Positions 1 through 8,100 of a DNA stretch of 33,906 nt are shown here, piece by piece; the stretch's first letter is position 1, and each line of letters starts with the position of its first letter. The stretch comes from Cycloclasticus sp. symbiont of Poecilosclerida sp. M (GTDB taxonomy: Bacteria; Pseudomonadota; Gammaproteobacteria; Methylococcales; Cycloclasticaceae). A model generated the notes under the pieces. It saw nothing but the letters and a program-made list of their open reading frames with translations. It had not been told where the DNA came from and made no database searches. A program made the position numbers and the translations under genes. Location: positions 1 through 33,906 of the forward strand of contig LWTN01000228.1 of assembly GCA_002101225.1 (NCBI GenBank), written 5' to 3'.

Positions 1-86
1 TTAGATTGTAGATATTGGTAAAGCCAAGTTTAGTGAGTGTTTTACAGGCTTCATCTCCACGTGTGAGTATTGATTTATATAAAATC

Positions 87-143
87 GCATAACAAATCAT
101 TCCAGCCGACCGCTAACGCGGCCGCTGAATTTAAGCGTTAGGT
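87..143 (+). other. Integron attC-like recombination site
   Basis: The 57-base element begins with GCATAAC (87-93), an imperfect match to the inverse core RYYYAAC, and ends with GTTAGGT (137-143), an exact match to the core GTTRRRY. Between them the arms are imperfectly complementary: CAGC near 103-106 pairs with GCTG, and CCGC TAAC GCGG forms a central hairpin. This is the folded architecture of attC sites, and the overall look (TAACAA..TTC..AGCCGA near the left, AAGCGTTAG at the right) is close to the attC of the aadA-type cassettes. IntI would cut after G137, so a cassette would end there and another begin. No integrase gene is visible in the window. Confidence 0.75.
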
Positions 144-241
144 AGTGTTGGTGGTTTGTAGTAAAGCATCATCATAGTTTTTGGGATAGTGTAAAAAATC
201 CTACTTATAAAGTACCAACATGATTCGACATTAATTAGTCA

Positions 242-253
242 ACCCTTAAAAAC
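242..253. repeat. IS terminal inverted repeat, left
   Basis: ACCCTTAAAAAC is the exact reverse complement of 1784-1795. Beyond these 12 bases the two ends agree only partly. Confidence 0.65.
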
Positions 254-359
254 ACCATAACAACTTGATTTATAATAATAAAACCAACAAAAACCATAGA
301 CAAATCAACCAGTATTTGGTAAAATAACACCTATTTCCTGGTCGTTTTGCTTAAAAAAT

Positions 360-1748
360 ATGCTAACAAAATCAACCCCAAATACAGGGCAACTAAACCT
401 CTTTCATTCAGAGTTATTTTCCCAATTAGACACCAAAGACCCTTTAATACAGCTAGCCAACACTATTAACTGGACAGTCTTTGATAATGCTTTTGAGAAG
501 TATTATTGCCAAGACAATGGCAGACCCTCAAAACCCATTAGACTGATGGTGGGTTTGCTTCTTCTTAAACAGCTTGAGAATCTATCTGATGAGCGTGTTG
601 TTTTGCAGTTCAAACGCAATCCTTATTATCAATACTTCTACCTCTCAAGGGGGTACTGAAAATAGTGTGGATATCCCAACTACACACCAGATGTACCTTG
701 TAATGCGACCGAGTTGGTACACTTTAGAAACCGCATTGGCATTGAAGGTTTTAATCTTATTTTTAAAATGAGCGTAGCCCTACATGGCAAGACTGCACAA
801 GAGTCAACGGTGCTCATTGATACTACCGTACAAGAGAAGAACATCACCTATCCTACCGATGCTAAGTTAGCCATTAAAATCATCAATCGTCTTAATAAAC
901 TGGCAAAACATCACGCAGTCAAACAGCGTAGAACTTATATCAAAGAAGTTAAAAATTGCCGTTTGGCAATCAGGCACTTCCGTCATGTTAAAAAGCGCAC
1001 TAAAGCTAAAAAAGCACTAACAAGACTGAGGACGATTGCCAATAAGCTCATCAGAGAATTACAACGCAAACTGCCTACCCATTTAGTGTTTGAGACCTAC
1101 CAAAAAGACTTCTTATTTTATCAGCGCGTATTAGCTCAACAACCCAAAGACAAAAACAAAATCTATTCACTGCATGAGCCTAATGTTTATGTCATTGCCA
1201 AAGGCAAGGATCATAAGCAATATGAATACGGCAACAAAGTATCCATTGTCTCTACCAAAGACAATAACATTATTGTTGGGGTGGTTAGTCATGATAAAAA
1301 CATTCATGATTCAAAAACCTTAGAGTCTGCCATTGCTCATGGAAATAGCAACCGAGATAGGCAAAAGCCTATCAAGCAAGCAGTATGCGACAGAGGCTAT
1401 GTTGGTGCTAAAGAAGTGTTAGGTGCAAAAATCATTTTGCCTAAAAAGGCACTCAAAAAGGATAATCGCTATCAACGCGATAAAAAGCGCAAACTGTGTA
1501 AAAGACGAGCAGCCATAGAGCCTATCATTGGACATCTTAAGTCAGACTTTAGATTATCCAGAAACCTGCTTAAAGGGCAGGTTGGCGATGAAATTAATGT
1601 GCTGATGGCTGCGAAGTGCCTGGAATTTGAGAAAGTGGCTAGTAATGGCTGGTATTTTTTATTTTTTGCAAAAAATACGCTATTTTTTTATAAAAAACCA
1701 TGGTTTTTTGTTGTGCCATATAAAAACTTAAAATCAAATAGAATTTAG
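360..1748 (+). pseudogene. DDE transposase, disrupted
   Basis: This is the transposase of the insertion sequence. Motifs visible include the N-terminal 'RPSKPIRLMVGLLLLKQLE', the first catalytic Asp in 'LIDTTVQEKNITYPTD', the second in 'QAVCDRGYVGA' and the Glu in 'RRAAIEPIIGHLKSDFRLSR'. The frame from 360 stops at TGA 657-659. The same frame resumes as 'CGYPNYTPDVPCNATELVHF' from 666. Related transposases read ..YYQxFCG.., so bases 639-665 (27 bases, containing TGA and TAG) look like an insertion. Near the 3' end one extra A at 1614/1615 shifts the frame. Without it the reading continues as 'SAWNLRKWLVMAGIFYFLQK', as in relatives, to TAA 1729-1731. The intact protein would be about 450 residues. 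It is almost certainly inactive. Confidence 0.85.
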
Positions 1749-1783
1749 CTGTTTTTAGGCTGATAGGGTGGTTTTTGGTTTGG

Positions 1784-1795
1784 GTTTTTAAGGGT
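1784..1795. repeat. IS terminal inverted repeat, right
   Basis: GTTTTTAAGGGT is the exact reverse complement of the left end at 242-253 and marks the right boundary of the insertion sequence. Confidence 0.65.
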
Positions 1796-1971
1796 GTATA
1801 AGTTCAGAAAGATATTGCACTATAGCGCAGGAGAATAGCGGCTTCTAAAATAATAGTTTTTTTAAACTGAATTTATCAAACGTTAGTATTACTGTTTAAA
1901 TCGTTCGGAAATATGCCCTGCTGAAAAGCTAGCTTTGGTATTAGGTCTTGTTGCCTTGGATTTTTCTTAAG

Positions 1972-1999
1972 CTTGAAATTTATGTCGGCGTCCCCATTA
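1972..1999 (+). promoter_or_regulatory. Sigma-32 heat-shock promoter of htpG
   Basis: CTTGAAA (1972-1978), a 13-base spacer and CCCCATTA (1992-1999) agree almost perfectly with the RpoH consensus CTTGAAA-N13/14-CCCCATNT. Transcription would begin near 2005-2010, giving a leader of about 25-30 bases before the htpG ATG, with the ribosome binding site AAAGGA at 2022-2027. The promoter lies well outside the insertion sequence and looks intact. Confidence 0.9.
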
Positions 2000-2033
2000 C
2001 TATATATTACGAAACTTTAACAAAGGAAATAGC

Positions 2034-3935
2034 ATGGCAACAAAGAGTAAAACATCTGATAAGGAAACACTGGGCTTTGAGACGGAAGTAAAACAAATCT
2101 TGGATTTGATGATTCATTCCTTGTATGGCAATAAAGAGATATTCCTCAGAGAGCTTATTTCTAATGCATCGGATGCAGCTGGTAAGTTGCGTTTTTCTGC
2201 TCTCTCCAATGAAGGGCTTTACGAAGGTGATGGTGATTTAAAAATTCGAATTGCGATTGATAAGAAAGCAAAAACACTGACAATTTCTGATAACGGCATC
2301 GGCATGACGATGGATGAAGTAAAGAAAAATATCGGTACGATTGCGCATTCCGGCACTAAGAAGTTTTTTAATAAGTTAACGGGCGACGAAAGCAAAGATA
2401 GCCAGCTTATTGGTCAGTTTGGCGTAGGTTTTTACTCGAGCTACATTGTTGCCGATAAAGTGACGCTAACCACTAGAAAAGCAGGTGAAGCAAAAGGTGC
2501 TGCGGTTCGTTGGGAGTCAGCCGGTGCCGGTGAATATACCGTTGAAACGGTAAAAAAAGAAACTCGTGGTACTGAGATTACGCTGCATTTAAAGAAGGGC
2601 GAAGAAGAGTTTTTAGAAAGCTATCGCGTACAGGAAATCGTGCACAAGTTTTCTGAACACCTCGATATCCCTATCGTGATGAAGAATGAGCACAAAGAAA
2701 AGGGCAGTGATGATCCAGATGAAACGACGGTCAATAGTGCAACGGCGTTGTGGGTAAAGGCGCGAAAAGACCTGAGCGACGAAGACTACAATGGTTTTTA
2801 CAAGCAAGTGTCACATGACTTCCAAGACCCGATGGCGCATTTGCACAGTAAAGTTGAAGGAACTAATGAATACACCTTGCTGCTTTATATTCCAGCTTCT
2901 GCACCATTTGATATGTGGGACAGAGAATCAAAACACGGTGTAAAACTATACGTTAAACGCACGTTTATTATGGAAGGTAACGAATTAATGCCGCGTTATC
3001 TGCGGTTTGTTCGGGGTGTTATCGACTCAGACAGCTTGCCACTGAATGTATCACGAGAAATTTTGCAACAAAGCAAACAGCTAAAGAGCTTGCGTTCAGG
3101 CGCTGTAAAAAAAGTATTGAGCTTAATTACAGGTATGGCGAAGAAAGAGCCAGAAAAGTTTGAAAAATTCTGGGCTGAATTTGGTGCGGTTATTAAAGAA
3201 GGCGTTATTAAGGACGAAAAAAACAAAGATAAAGTGATTAAGTTAATTCGTCTCGCTTCAACCAAAACAGATGGGAAGCAAACACAAACTTTGGCTGATT
3301 ACGTTAAGGAAATGCAAGAAGGCCAAGAGAAAATTTATTATTTAACGGGTGATAACTATGCGAGCATTAAGAACAGCCCACACTTAGAAATTTTCAAAAA
3401 GAAAGGCATAGAAGTCTTATTAATGACAGACCACGTGGATGAGTGGCTCGTGCAGCATATGCCTGAATTTGAGGGCAAACAATTACAGTCTGCGGCAAAA
3501 GGTGATATCGATCTTGATGCAAGTAAAGATGATGCTAAGAGCGATAAGAAAGAGAGCAAAAAGGAAGAAGGTGAGCTAGATAGCACGGTTGAACAAATTA
3601 AAAAAGCGCTTGAGGGGAAAGTGAGTGAAGTTCGTCTAAGTACCCGTTTAGTTGATTCACCTGCCTGTTTGGTTTCGGAAGAAAATGCGATGGGCGTGCA
3701 TATGGAACGCATTATGAAAGCAGCTGGGAAAGAAATGCCCGTTAGTCTTCCAATATTTGAAGTGAATGCGGAGCACCCACTGATTCAGCGTTTAAAAGAT
3801 GAAGCTGATGATGATCGCTTTGCGGACTTATCTGGTTTGTTGTTTGAGCAAGCGGTGTTAAGTGAAGGTGGGCAGCTTGATGACCCAGCAAGTTTTGTGC
3901 AACGTTTAAATAAATTATTGCAAAGTTTGCTGTAG
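2034..3935 (+). CDS. htpG: Hsp90-family chaperone HtpG
   Basis: This is the cytosolic ATP-dependent chaperone of the Hsp90 family, 633 residues, the usual size. The N-terminal GHKL ATPase domain shows 'ELISNASDAAGKLRF' (ATP-contacting Asn/Asp; the common form is DAADKLRF), 'ISDNGIGMT' and the lid and glycine motif 'GQFGVGFYSSYIVADKV'. The middle domain carries 'LPLNVSREILQQ' with the Arg that senses ATP. A Lys/Asp/Glu-rich linker around residues 500-520 leads to the C-terminal dimerisation domain, which lacks the eukaryotic MEEVD tail as expected. The start is set by AAAGGA seven bases upstream. The gene is monocistronic, with a sigma-32 promoter in front and a strong terminator behind, so it is presumably heat-induced. 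Confidence 0.98.
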   Translation: MATKSKTSDKETLGFETEVKQILDLMIHSLYGNKEIFLRELISNASDAAGKLRFSALSNEGLYEGDGDLKIRIAIDKKAKTLTISDNGIGMTMDEVKKNIGTIAHSGTKKFFNKLTGDESKDSQLIGQFGVGFYSSYIVADKVTLTTRKAGEAKGAAVRWESAGAGEYTVETVKKETRGTEITLHLKKGEEEFLESYRVQEIVHKFSEHLDIPIVMKNEHKEKGSDDPDETTVNSATALWVKARKDLSDEDYNGFYKQVSHDFQDPMAHLHSKVEGTNEYTLLLYIPASAPFDMWDRESKHGVKLYVKRTFIMEGNELMPRYLRFVRGVIDSDSLPLNVSREILQQSKQLKSLRSGAVKKVLSLITGMAKKEPEKFEKFWAEFGAVIKEGVIKDEKNKDKVIKLIRLASTKTDGKQTQTLADYVKEMQEGQEKIYYLTGDNYASIKNSPHLEIFKKKGIEVLLMTDHVDEWLVQHMPEFEGKQLQSAAKGDIDLDASKDDAKSDKKESKKEEGELDSTVEQIKKALEGKVSEVRLSTRLVDSPACLVSEENAMGVHMERIMKAAGKEMPVSLPIFEVNAEHPLIQRLKDEADDDRFADLSGLLFEQAVLSEGGQLDDPASFVQRLNKLLQSLL

Positions 3936-3975
3936 ATGTAATTCGTTTAAAACTCTTTTGTAAGAGGCAAAAAAG

Positions 3976-3999
3976 AAGGCGGACAGTGTCCGCCTTTTT
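3976..3999. terminator. Intrinsic terminator after htpG, probably two-way
   Basis: AAGGCGGAC (3976-3984) and GTCCGCCTT (3988-3996) form a perfect 9-base stem with a 3-base loop, followed by T's to 3999. On the minus strand a T-rich run (complement of the A run at 3969-3974) also follows the stem, so it can also end transcripts of the convergent His-rich gene. Confidence 0.88.
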
Positions 4000-4036
4000 A
4001 GCGTGAGAAGATAAATCTCACGGGGAGGGAGTCTTT

Positions 4037-4462
4037 CTAAAATCCAAAAAACAAATTTAAGCCGTGGTGTGGGCGAATATGCGCGTACCTATACTGAGGC
4101 GTGTAATAGTGCTTGTAATGCTTGCGGGCCACGTATTTAGGGTAGTAATGTTTATAGCCATGGTTCGCTACGTAGTGGCGACCATAATGATTGTGATCAT
4201 GGCGTGATGAGTGACCAGTATGCTTGCCAGAGTGGCTATAGTGCTTATTATGTTTGTAGTGTTTATACGCGTGACGTTTAGCATATTTTTTGTCATATTT
4301 TGAATGCGAATAATGATGACGCGCCGATTTGTGTTGTTCGCTATATTTATTGTGCTCGTGCTGCTCATGAGTCGAGCCATGGGGTTTAGCGATTGCAGTT
4401 CCACATAAAAGCAAAAGCGAAGCTGCCGCCAAAAAAGTTGTTAAAATTGTTTGCTTAGTCAT
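4037..4462 (-). CDS. Small secreted histidine/tyrosine-rich protein, unknown function
   Basis: The 141-residue product has a clear Sec signal peptide (MTKQ, a hydrophobic stretch rich in Leu/Ala, ending ..GTAIA before KPHG, cleavage near residue 25). The mature part, about 116 residues, has 26 His and about 18 Tyr plus many Lys/Arg, arranged in irregular motifs such as HxH, KHYKH, HYSHSGKH and RHDHNHYGRHY. It has no Cys and ends in the hydrophobic 'GLNLFFGF'. I recognise no family. The composition suggests binding of divalent metal ions in the periplasm or outside the cell, but this is inference. A ribosome site AAGGA precedes the ATG. The reading frame is favoured over overlapping frames by the signal peptide and ribosome site. 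The gene stands alone between the htpG terminator and queF. Confidence 0.7.
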   Translation of the reverse strand: MTKQTILTTFLAAASLLLLCGTAIAKPHGSTHEQHEHNKYSEQHKSARHHYSHSKYDKKYAKRHAYKHYKHNKHYSHSGKHTGHSSRHDHNHYGRHYVANHGYKHYYPKYVARKHYKHYYTPQYRYAHIRPHHGLNLFFGF

Positions 4463-4546
4463 GTCGATGTCCTTACTGCCACTGCAGTTTTGTTAATGTG
4501 CAGTGAAAGGATAAGCGCTGACGATGAATCTAAACTGAATGGAATT

Positions 4547-4590
4547 AAACTTTTATTTAAAAGTTTAAAGAACTCCTTTTTATGGGAGTT
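4547..4590 (-). terminator. Possible weak terminator after queF
   Basis: Read on the minus strand, AACTCC..GGAGTT (4590-4571) forms a short stem across the queF stop. It is followed by a second perfect 8-base hairpin, AAACTTTT..AAAAGTTT (4566-4547), in very AT-rich sequence. The stems are weak, so termination here is uncertain and read-through into the His-rich gene is possible. Confidence 0.35.
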
Positions 4591-4969
4591 GAACGGGTGT
4601 GGATGAGTTCCAGTCTACTTTTTTGTGTTCGACTACAACAGATGTATATACCCCGCCACGAACATTAAACTCGGCTGTTAAGCGCATAAAGCGTGGCTGG
4701 CAAACGGCAACCAAGTCATCGAGAATTTGATTTGTAACTGCTTCATGAAAAGCATCTTGCTCTCTATAAGACCATATATAGAGTTTAAACGACTTTAATT
4801 CGACGCAAACTTCGTCAGGTACGTATTCAAGTGTTAATGAGGCAAAGTCGGGCTGCCCAGTTTTAGGGCAAAGGCAGGTGAATTCTGGCGTGTCGATGCG
4901 AATGGTGTAATCGCGATTTGAATTAGGGTTGTCAAAGGTTTCTAGATTTGTACTAGCGTGTGTGCTCAT
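4580..4969 (-). CDS. queF: NADPH-dependent 7-cyano-7-deazaguanine reductase, short type
   Basis: QueF reduces preQ0 to preQ1 with NADPH in the synthesis of the tRNA base queuosine. The protein has 129 residues, the single-domain (YkvM-like) form of the tunnelling-fold family, and not the ~280-residue two-domain form of E. coli. '[14 protein letters not shown]' contains the catalytic Cys34 and Asp41. '[13 protein letters not shown]' (58-70) is the QueF motif that binds NADPH and separates the family from GTP cyclohydrolase FolE, and 'FHE' follows. The gene is read away from smc. The ribosome site in front of the ATG is poor, but no better in-frame start is visible. No other queuosine genes are nearby. 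Confidence 0.93.
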   Translation of the reverse strand: MSTHASTNLETFDNPNSNRDYTIRIDTPEFTCLCPKTGQPDFASLTLEYVPDEVCVELKSFKLYIWSYREQDAFHEAVTNQILDDLVAVCQPRFMRLTAEFNVRGGVYTSVVVEHKKVDWNSSTPVQLP

Positions 4970-5070
4970 TGTGTTGCCGAAAGTTATATTTGAATGCGAT
5001 TATTTTAAATGACCTGAGCATTTTAAAGTGAGAACTTTTTCATATTTGAGGAAGTTTTAACTTTATAAAC

Positions 5071-5164
5071 CATAAGTCTCACTCAAACGAAAAGATGTTT
5101 GGTTCGGCTTTACACCACAGGGCATAAGTCTCACTCAAACGAAAAGATGTTTGGTTCGGCTTTA
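5071..5164 (+). repeat. Exact 42-base direct repeat upstream of smc
   Basis: Bases 5071-5112 are repeated without a mismatch at 5123-5164, with a 10-base gap (period 52). The second copy ends 31 bases before the smc start. Each copy contains ATG TTT GGT TCG GCT TTA, which opens a tiny frame: 5095-5127 (MFGSALHHRA, stop) in copy 1 and 5147-5167 (MFGSAL, stop) in copy 2. CGAA and TTCG inside each copy can pair weakly. The repeat has no recognisable ends of a mobile element. It probably lies in the smc leader or promoter. Confidence 0.9.
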
Positions 5165-5195
5165 TGAGAAACGCACAATAATGTATGGTTACTAG

Positions 5196-8100
5196 ATGCG
5201 TTTGGAAAAAATAAAACTCTCTGGTTTTAAGTCATTTGTCGATACAACAATCATTCCGTTGCCGAGTAATTTGGCAGGAATTGTCGGGCCAAATGGTTGT
5301 GGAAAATCTAATGTTATTGATGCGGTTAGGTGGGTTATGGGTGAAAGCTCAGCTAAGCACCTGCGTGGTGAGTCGATGTCTGATGTTATTTTTAATGGTT
5401 CAGCCTCTAGAAAGCCTGTCGGCCAAGCCTTCGTCGAATTGTTGTTTGATAATAGTGACGGCACTATTACGGGTGAGTACGCGGCATATCGTGAAATTTC
5501 TCTCAAACGATCAATTAATAGAGAAGGGCAGTCGACGTATTTTTTAAATGGCACCCGTTGTCGCCGAAAAGATATTACGGATTTGTTTTTAGGTACAGGC
5601 TTAGGTTCAAGAAGCTATGCTATTATTGAGCAAGGTACGATTTCTCGTTTGGTCGAGGCAAAACCCGAAGAATTACGCGTGTACATCGAAGAAGCTGCAG
5701 GCATTTCTAAATACAAAGAACGCCGTCGTGACACTGAAAACCGTATCCGCCGTACTAGAGAAAATTTAGATAGAATCGCCGATTTATGTGAGGAAATTGG
5801 CAAGCAATGCCGTCACCTTAAGCGTCAAGCGGGTGTGGCAGAAAAGTACAAATCTTTAAAGGCTGAAGATCGTGAGTTAAAGTCTCGGTTGCTTGCATTG
5901 CGCTGGAAAGAACTCGATACAGCCGACTTTGGGGAACAGCAAAAACTCGACGCGTTACAAACAAAGGTGGACGAGGTTTTGGCCGAGCAGCGTGGGTGTG
6001 AAAAGAAGATAGAAGTGGAACGCGATGCCTATAATCAGCAAAGAGAGAAATGGACGGCCGTTCAAGCAAATTTTTATGCAATTGGGTCTGAGATTGCCAA
6101 AGTTGAACAGTCTTTGCAGCAGCATAAAGGTCAATTAGAGCAGCAAAAACGCGAGTTATCTCAAGCTGAGGGAACTCTGAATGAGTCACAGTTAGAGCAA
6201 GCAGAGGGTAAGCAAAGACTTGAGGGCTCACAAACGTTGCTACAAGAGGCTGAGGCAGCATTAACGGCGACGGAAAAGGATGAAGTATCACTTAAAGAAG
6301 CTTTACTTGCCGCTGAGTTGGCGATGACAGAAGGCCAAAAAAACTGGGATGAGTTTACCCACCAGGTGGCTGAGCCTAAAAGGCAAATTGACGTCGAGAA
6401 AGTTAAAATAGACCAGCTAGAGCGACATTTAGTGCAGTTGGGCCAACGTATTGAAAGTGCGAGCAAAGAGCGAACGCAACATCAACAGCTACTTGAAAAC
6501 GAAGGGTTCTCGCAACTACAAGAAGAGCACGGTGTGTTGCATCAACAGCATCATGCTGAAATGTTGACTAGCCAAGCGGCACAAAAAGAGTTGGCAGAAC
6601 TAGGGCAACAAATTCACGAGAAAAATGAAGCGCTGGCAAAGTTGCGGGCCGGCCATGCACAAGGCGCAGGGCGCCTAGCATCGATTGAGGTGTTGCAGCA
6701 ATCAGGTGTTAGTCAGTGGCAAGAAAACGTGCAGTCTTGGCTTGAAAATCAAGGGCTACAGCAACTACCTAGTTTGATTGAGAACCTGAATGTGCAGGCC
6801 GGTTGGGAAAAGGCATTTGAAGCCGTGTTGGGTGGGTATATAAAAGCGCTTTGCCTCGATGATTTATCAAATATTTATCCGAAGCTCGACGAATTACCTG
6901 AGGGTAATTTGGTTTTGTTAAGCTTGCAGGAGGCGTCCAATGATGCCGCGTTCGCTAAAACGTCTATTGTTAATTTGGTGACCTCTAGCCAGTTGCCTTT
7001 GTCGCTGTTGAGACATGTTCATTTTGCAGAGACTTTGCAGGATGCGCAGCAGTTATTAGCAAGCTTAGATGGTAACGAGTCTGTAGTGACCAAAAATGGT
7101 GTTTGGTTGAATTCAAACTTTATTTTTGTCAGCAATCTTAAAGATGGCATAAGTGCTTTGTCACTGGAAAAAGAAAAACAAGAACTGACGGTGCAGTTGA
7201 ACAGCTTGTCAACGCAGACTGCAACGTCAGAACAAGCTATTTTTTTATGTAGAGAGAGATTGTCTGTGATTGAAAATGCACGTCAGGTGGCGCAGCAAAG
7301 CGAAGTTAATCGTTCAAAAGAGCTTGTAGAACTGGCTAATAAGCTGAATGAGAAAAGCGCTAAATCTGAACACGCAAAACAGCGCCTAGTGCAGCTAAAA
7401 ATTGAGTTATCTGATGCGATTAGGCAACAAGAAGGCGACAAGAGCGCATTAGCCTTATCACGTAAATCGAAAGATGAGTCCATCGAATTATCAGAGAACG
7501 TCGAATCAAAAAGGGCGTCTATTCAACAGCAACTCAGCGAGCAGAAGACTCTACTTGAAGCGGCGAGACTTAACTCCCATGCCGCACGTGAGCAGGTGCA
7601 TAGCTACATGCTCAAAATTGAGTCACAGCGTTCTGCTTGTGCGTTGATAAGTCAAAACGAGCAAAATGTGGTGCAAAGAATAGAAGCCGCGTCGAAAAAA
7701 ATAAAAGAGCTAGGTGATGTATTAGCGCTCGGTTCGCAGCCGCTTGAGGTGAAAGAAAAGGAGTTGGCCGAGCTATTAGGCGAGCGATTAAAAGTTGAAG
7801 CGTCATTATCCAGCGAACGGTTACGAGTTGAAAAATTTGAGCAAACTATCCGTGAAACTGAAAAACAGCGCCATCAACTTGAGCAGCGTGTGCAGGTAGA
7901 AAGAGAAGATGTCTCTACGGCTAAAATCAGTCATCAAGAAGTATTGGTTAGAAAGCAGACGCTTGTTGAGCAACTACAGGCTTCTGGCTTAAAGCTCGAA
8001 GAAGCGATAAATGATTTACCTGAGGGCAGTAACGAGGGAGCGTGTCAGTCCCAAATTGATAATTTGACTAAGCGTATTGATAGACTAGGCCCCATCAATC

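Larger units (their letters stand above)
1..359. other. Gene-poor accessory flank with integron and IS boundary
   Basis: No credible coding region is visible here. All short frames are closed by stops, and the longest readable stretch near the left edge is broken by a TAG at bases 2-4. The region holds an attC-like site (87-143), about 100 AT-rich bases after it, and the left part of an insertion sequence from about 241. The first bases of the window, ttagat, fit the TTRRRY half of an integron core site, so the window may begin at a cassette border, but the preceding base is not visible. Confidence 0.5.
241..1796 (+). mobile_element. Degenerate insertion sequence (IS5/IS1182-like DDE type)
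   Basis: The element is bounded by a terminal inverted repeat: ACCCTTAAAAAC at 242-253 and its reverse complement GTTTTTAAGGGT at 1784-1795, with further imperfect matches inward. It encloses one transposase frame on the plus strand (from 360). Total length is about 1.55 kb, normal for a one-gene IS5- or IS1182-type element. I could not recognise a target-site duplication, so the exact ends are uncertain by a few bases. Because the transposase is broken twice, the copy is probably immobile unless helped in trans. It lies between the attC-like site and the htpG promoter. Confidence 0.75.

Noticed and set aside
574-771. A 65-codon frame bridging the break in the first transposase
   Set aside because: It is in another reading frame. 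The true frame resumes at 666 with conserved transposase residues, so this frame has no meaning.
1878-1895. CGTTAGTATT as a second attC core site
   Set aside because: GTTAGTA does not fit GTTRRRY and no complementary left arm was found.
4168-4404. Alternative minus-strand frame inside the His-rich gene
   Set aside because: It has no ribosome site or signal peptide and its low-complexity content is a by-product of the CAT/CAC-rich coding strand.
5046-5069. TTGAGG and TATAAA as an smc promoter
   Set aside because: The spacing is only 12 bases, too short for sigma-70.
5071-5164. Start of a CRISPR array
   Set aside because: There are only two copies, the spacer is 10 bases, and no cas gene is near.
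5818-7806. Several minus-strand open frames within smc
   Set aside because: They are shadows of the coiled-coil coding sequence with no motifs, and smc motifs are continuous in its own frame.
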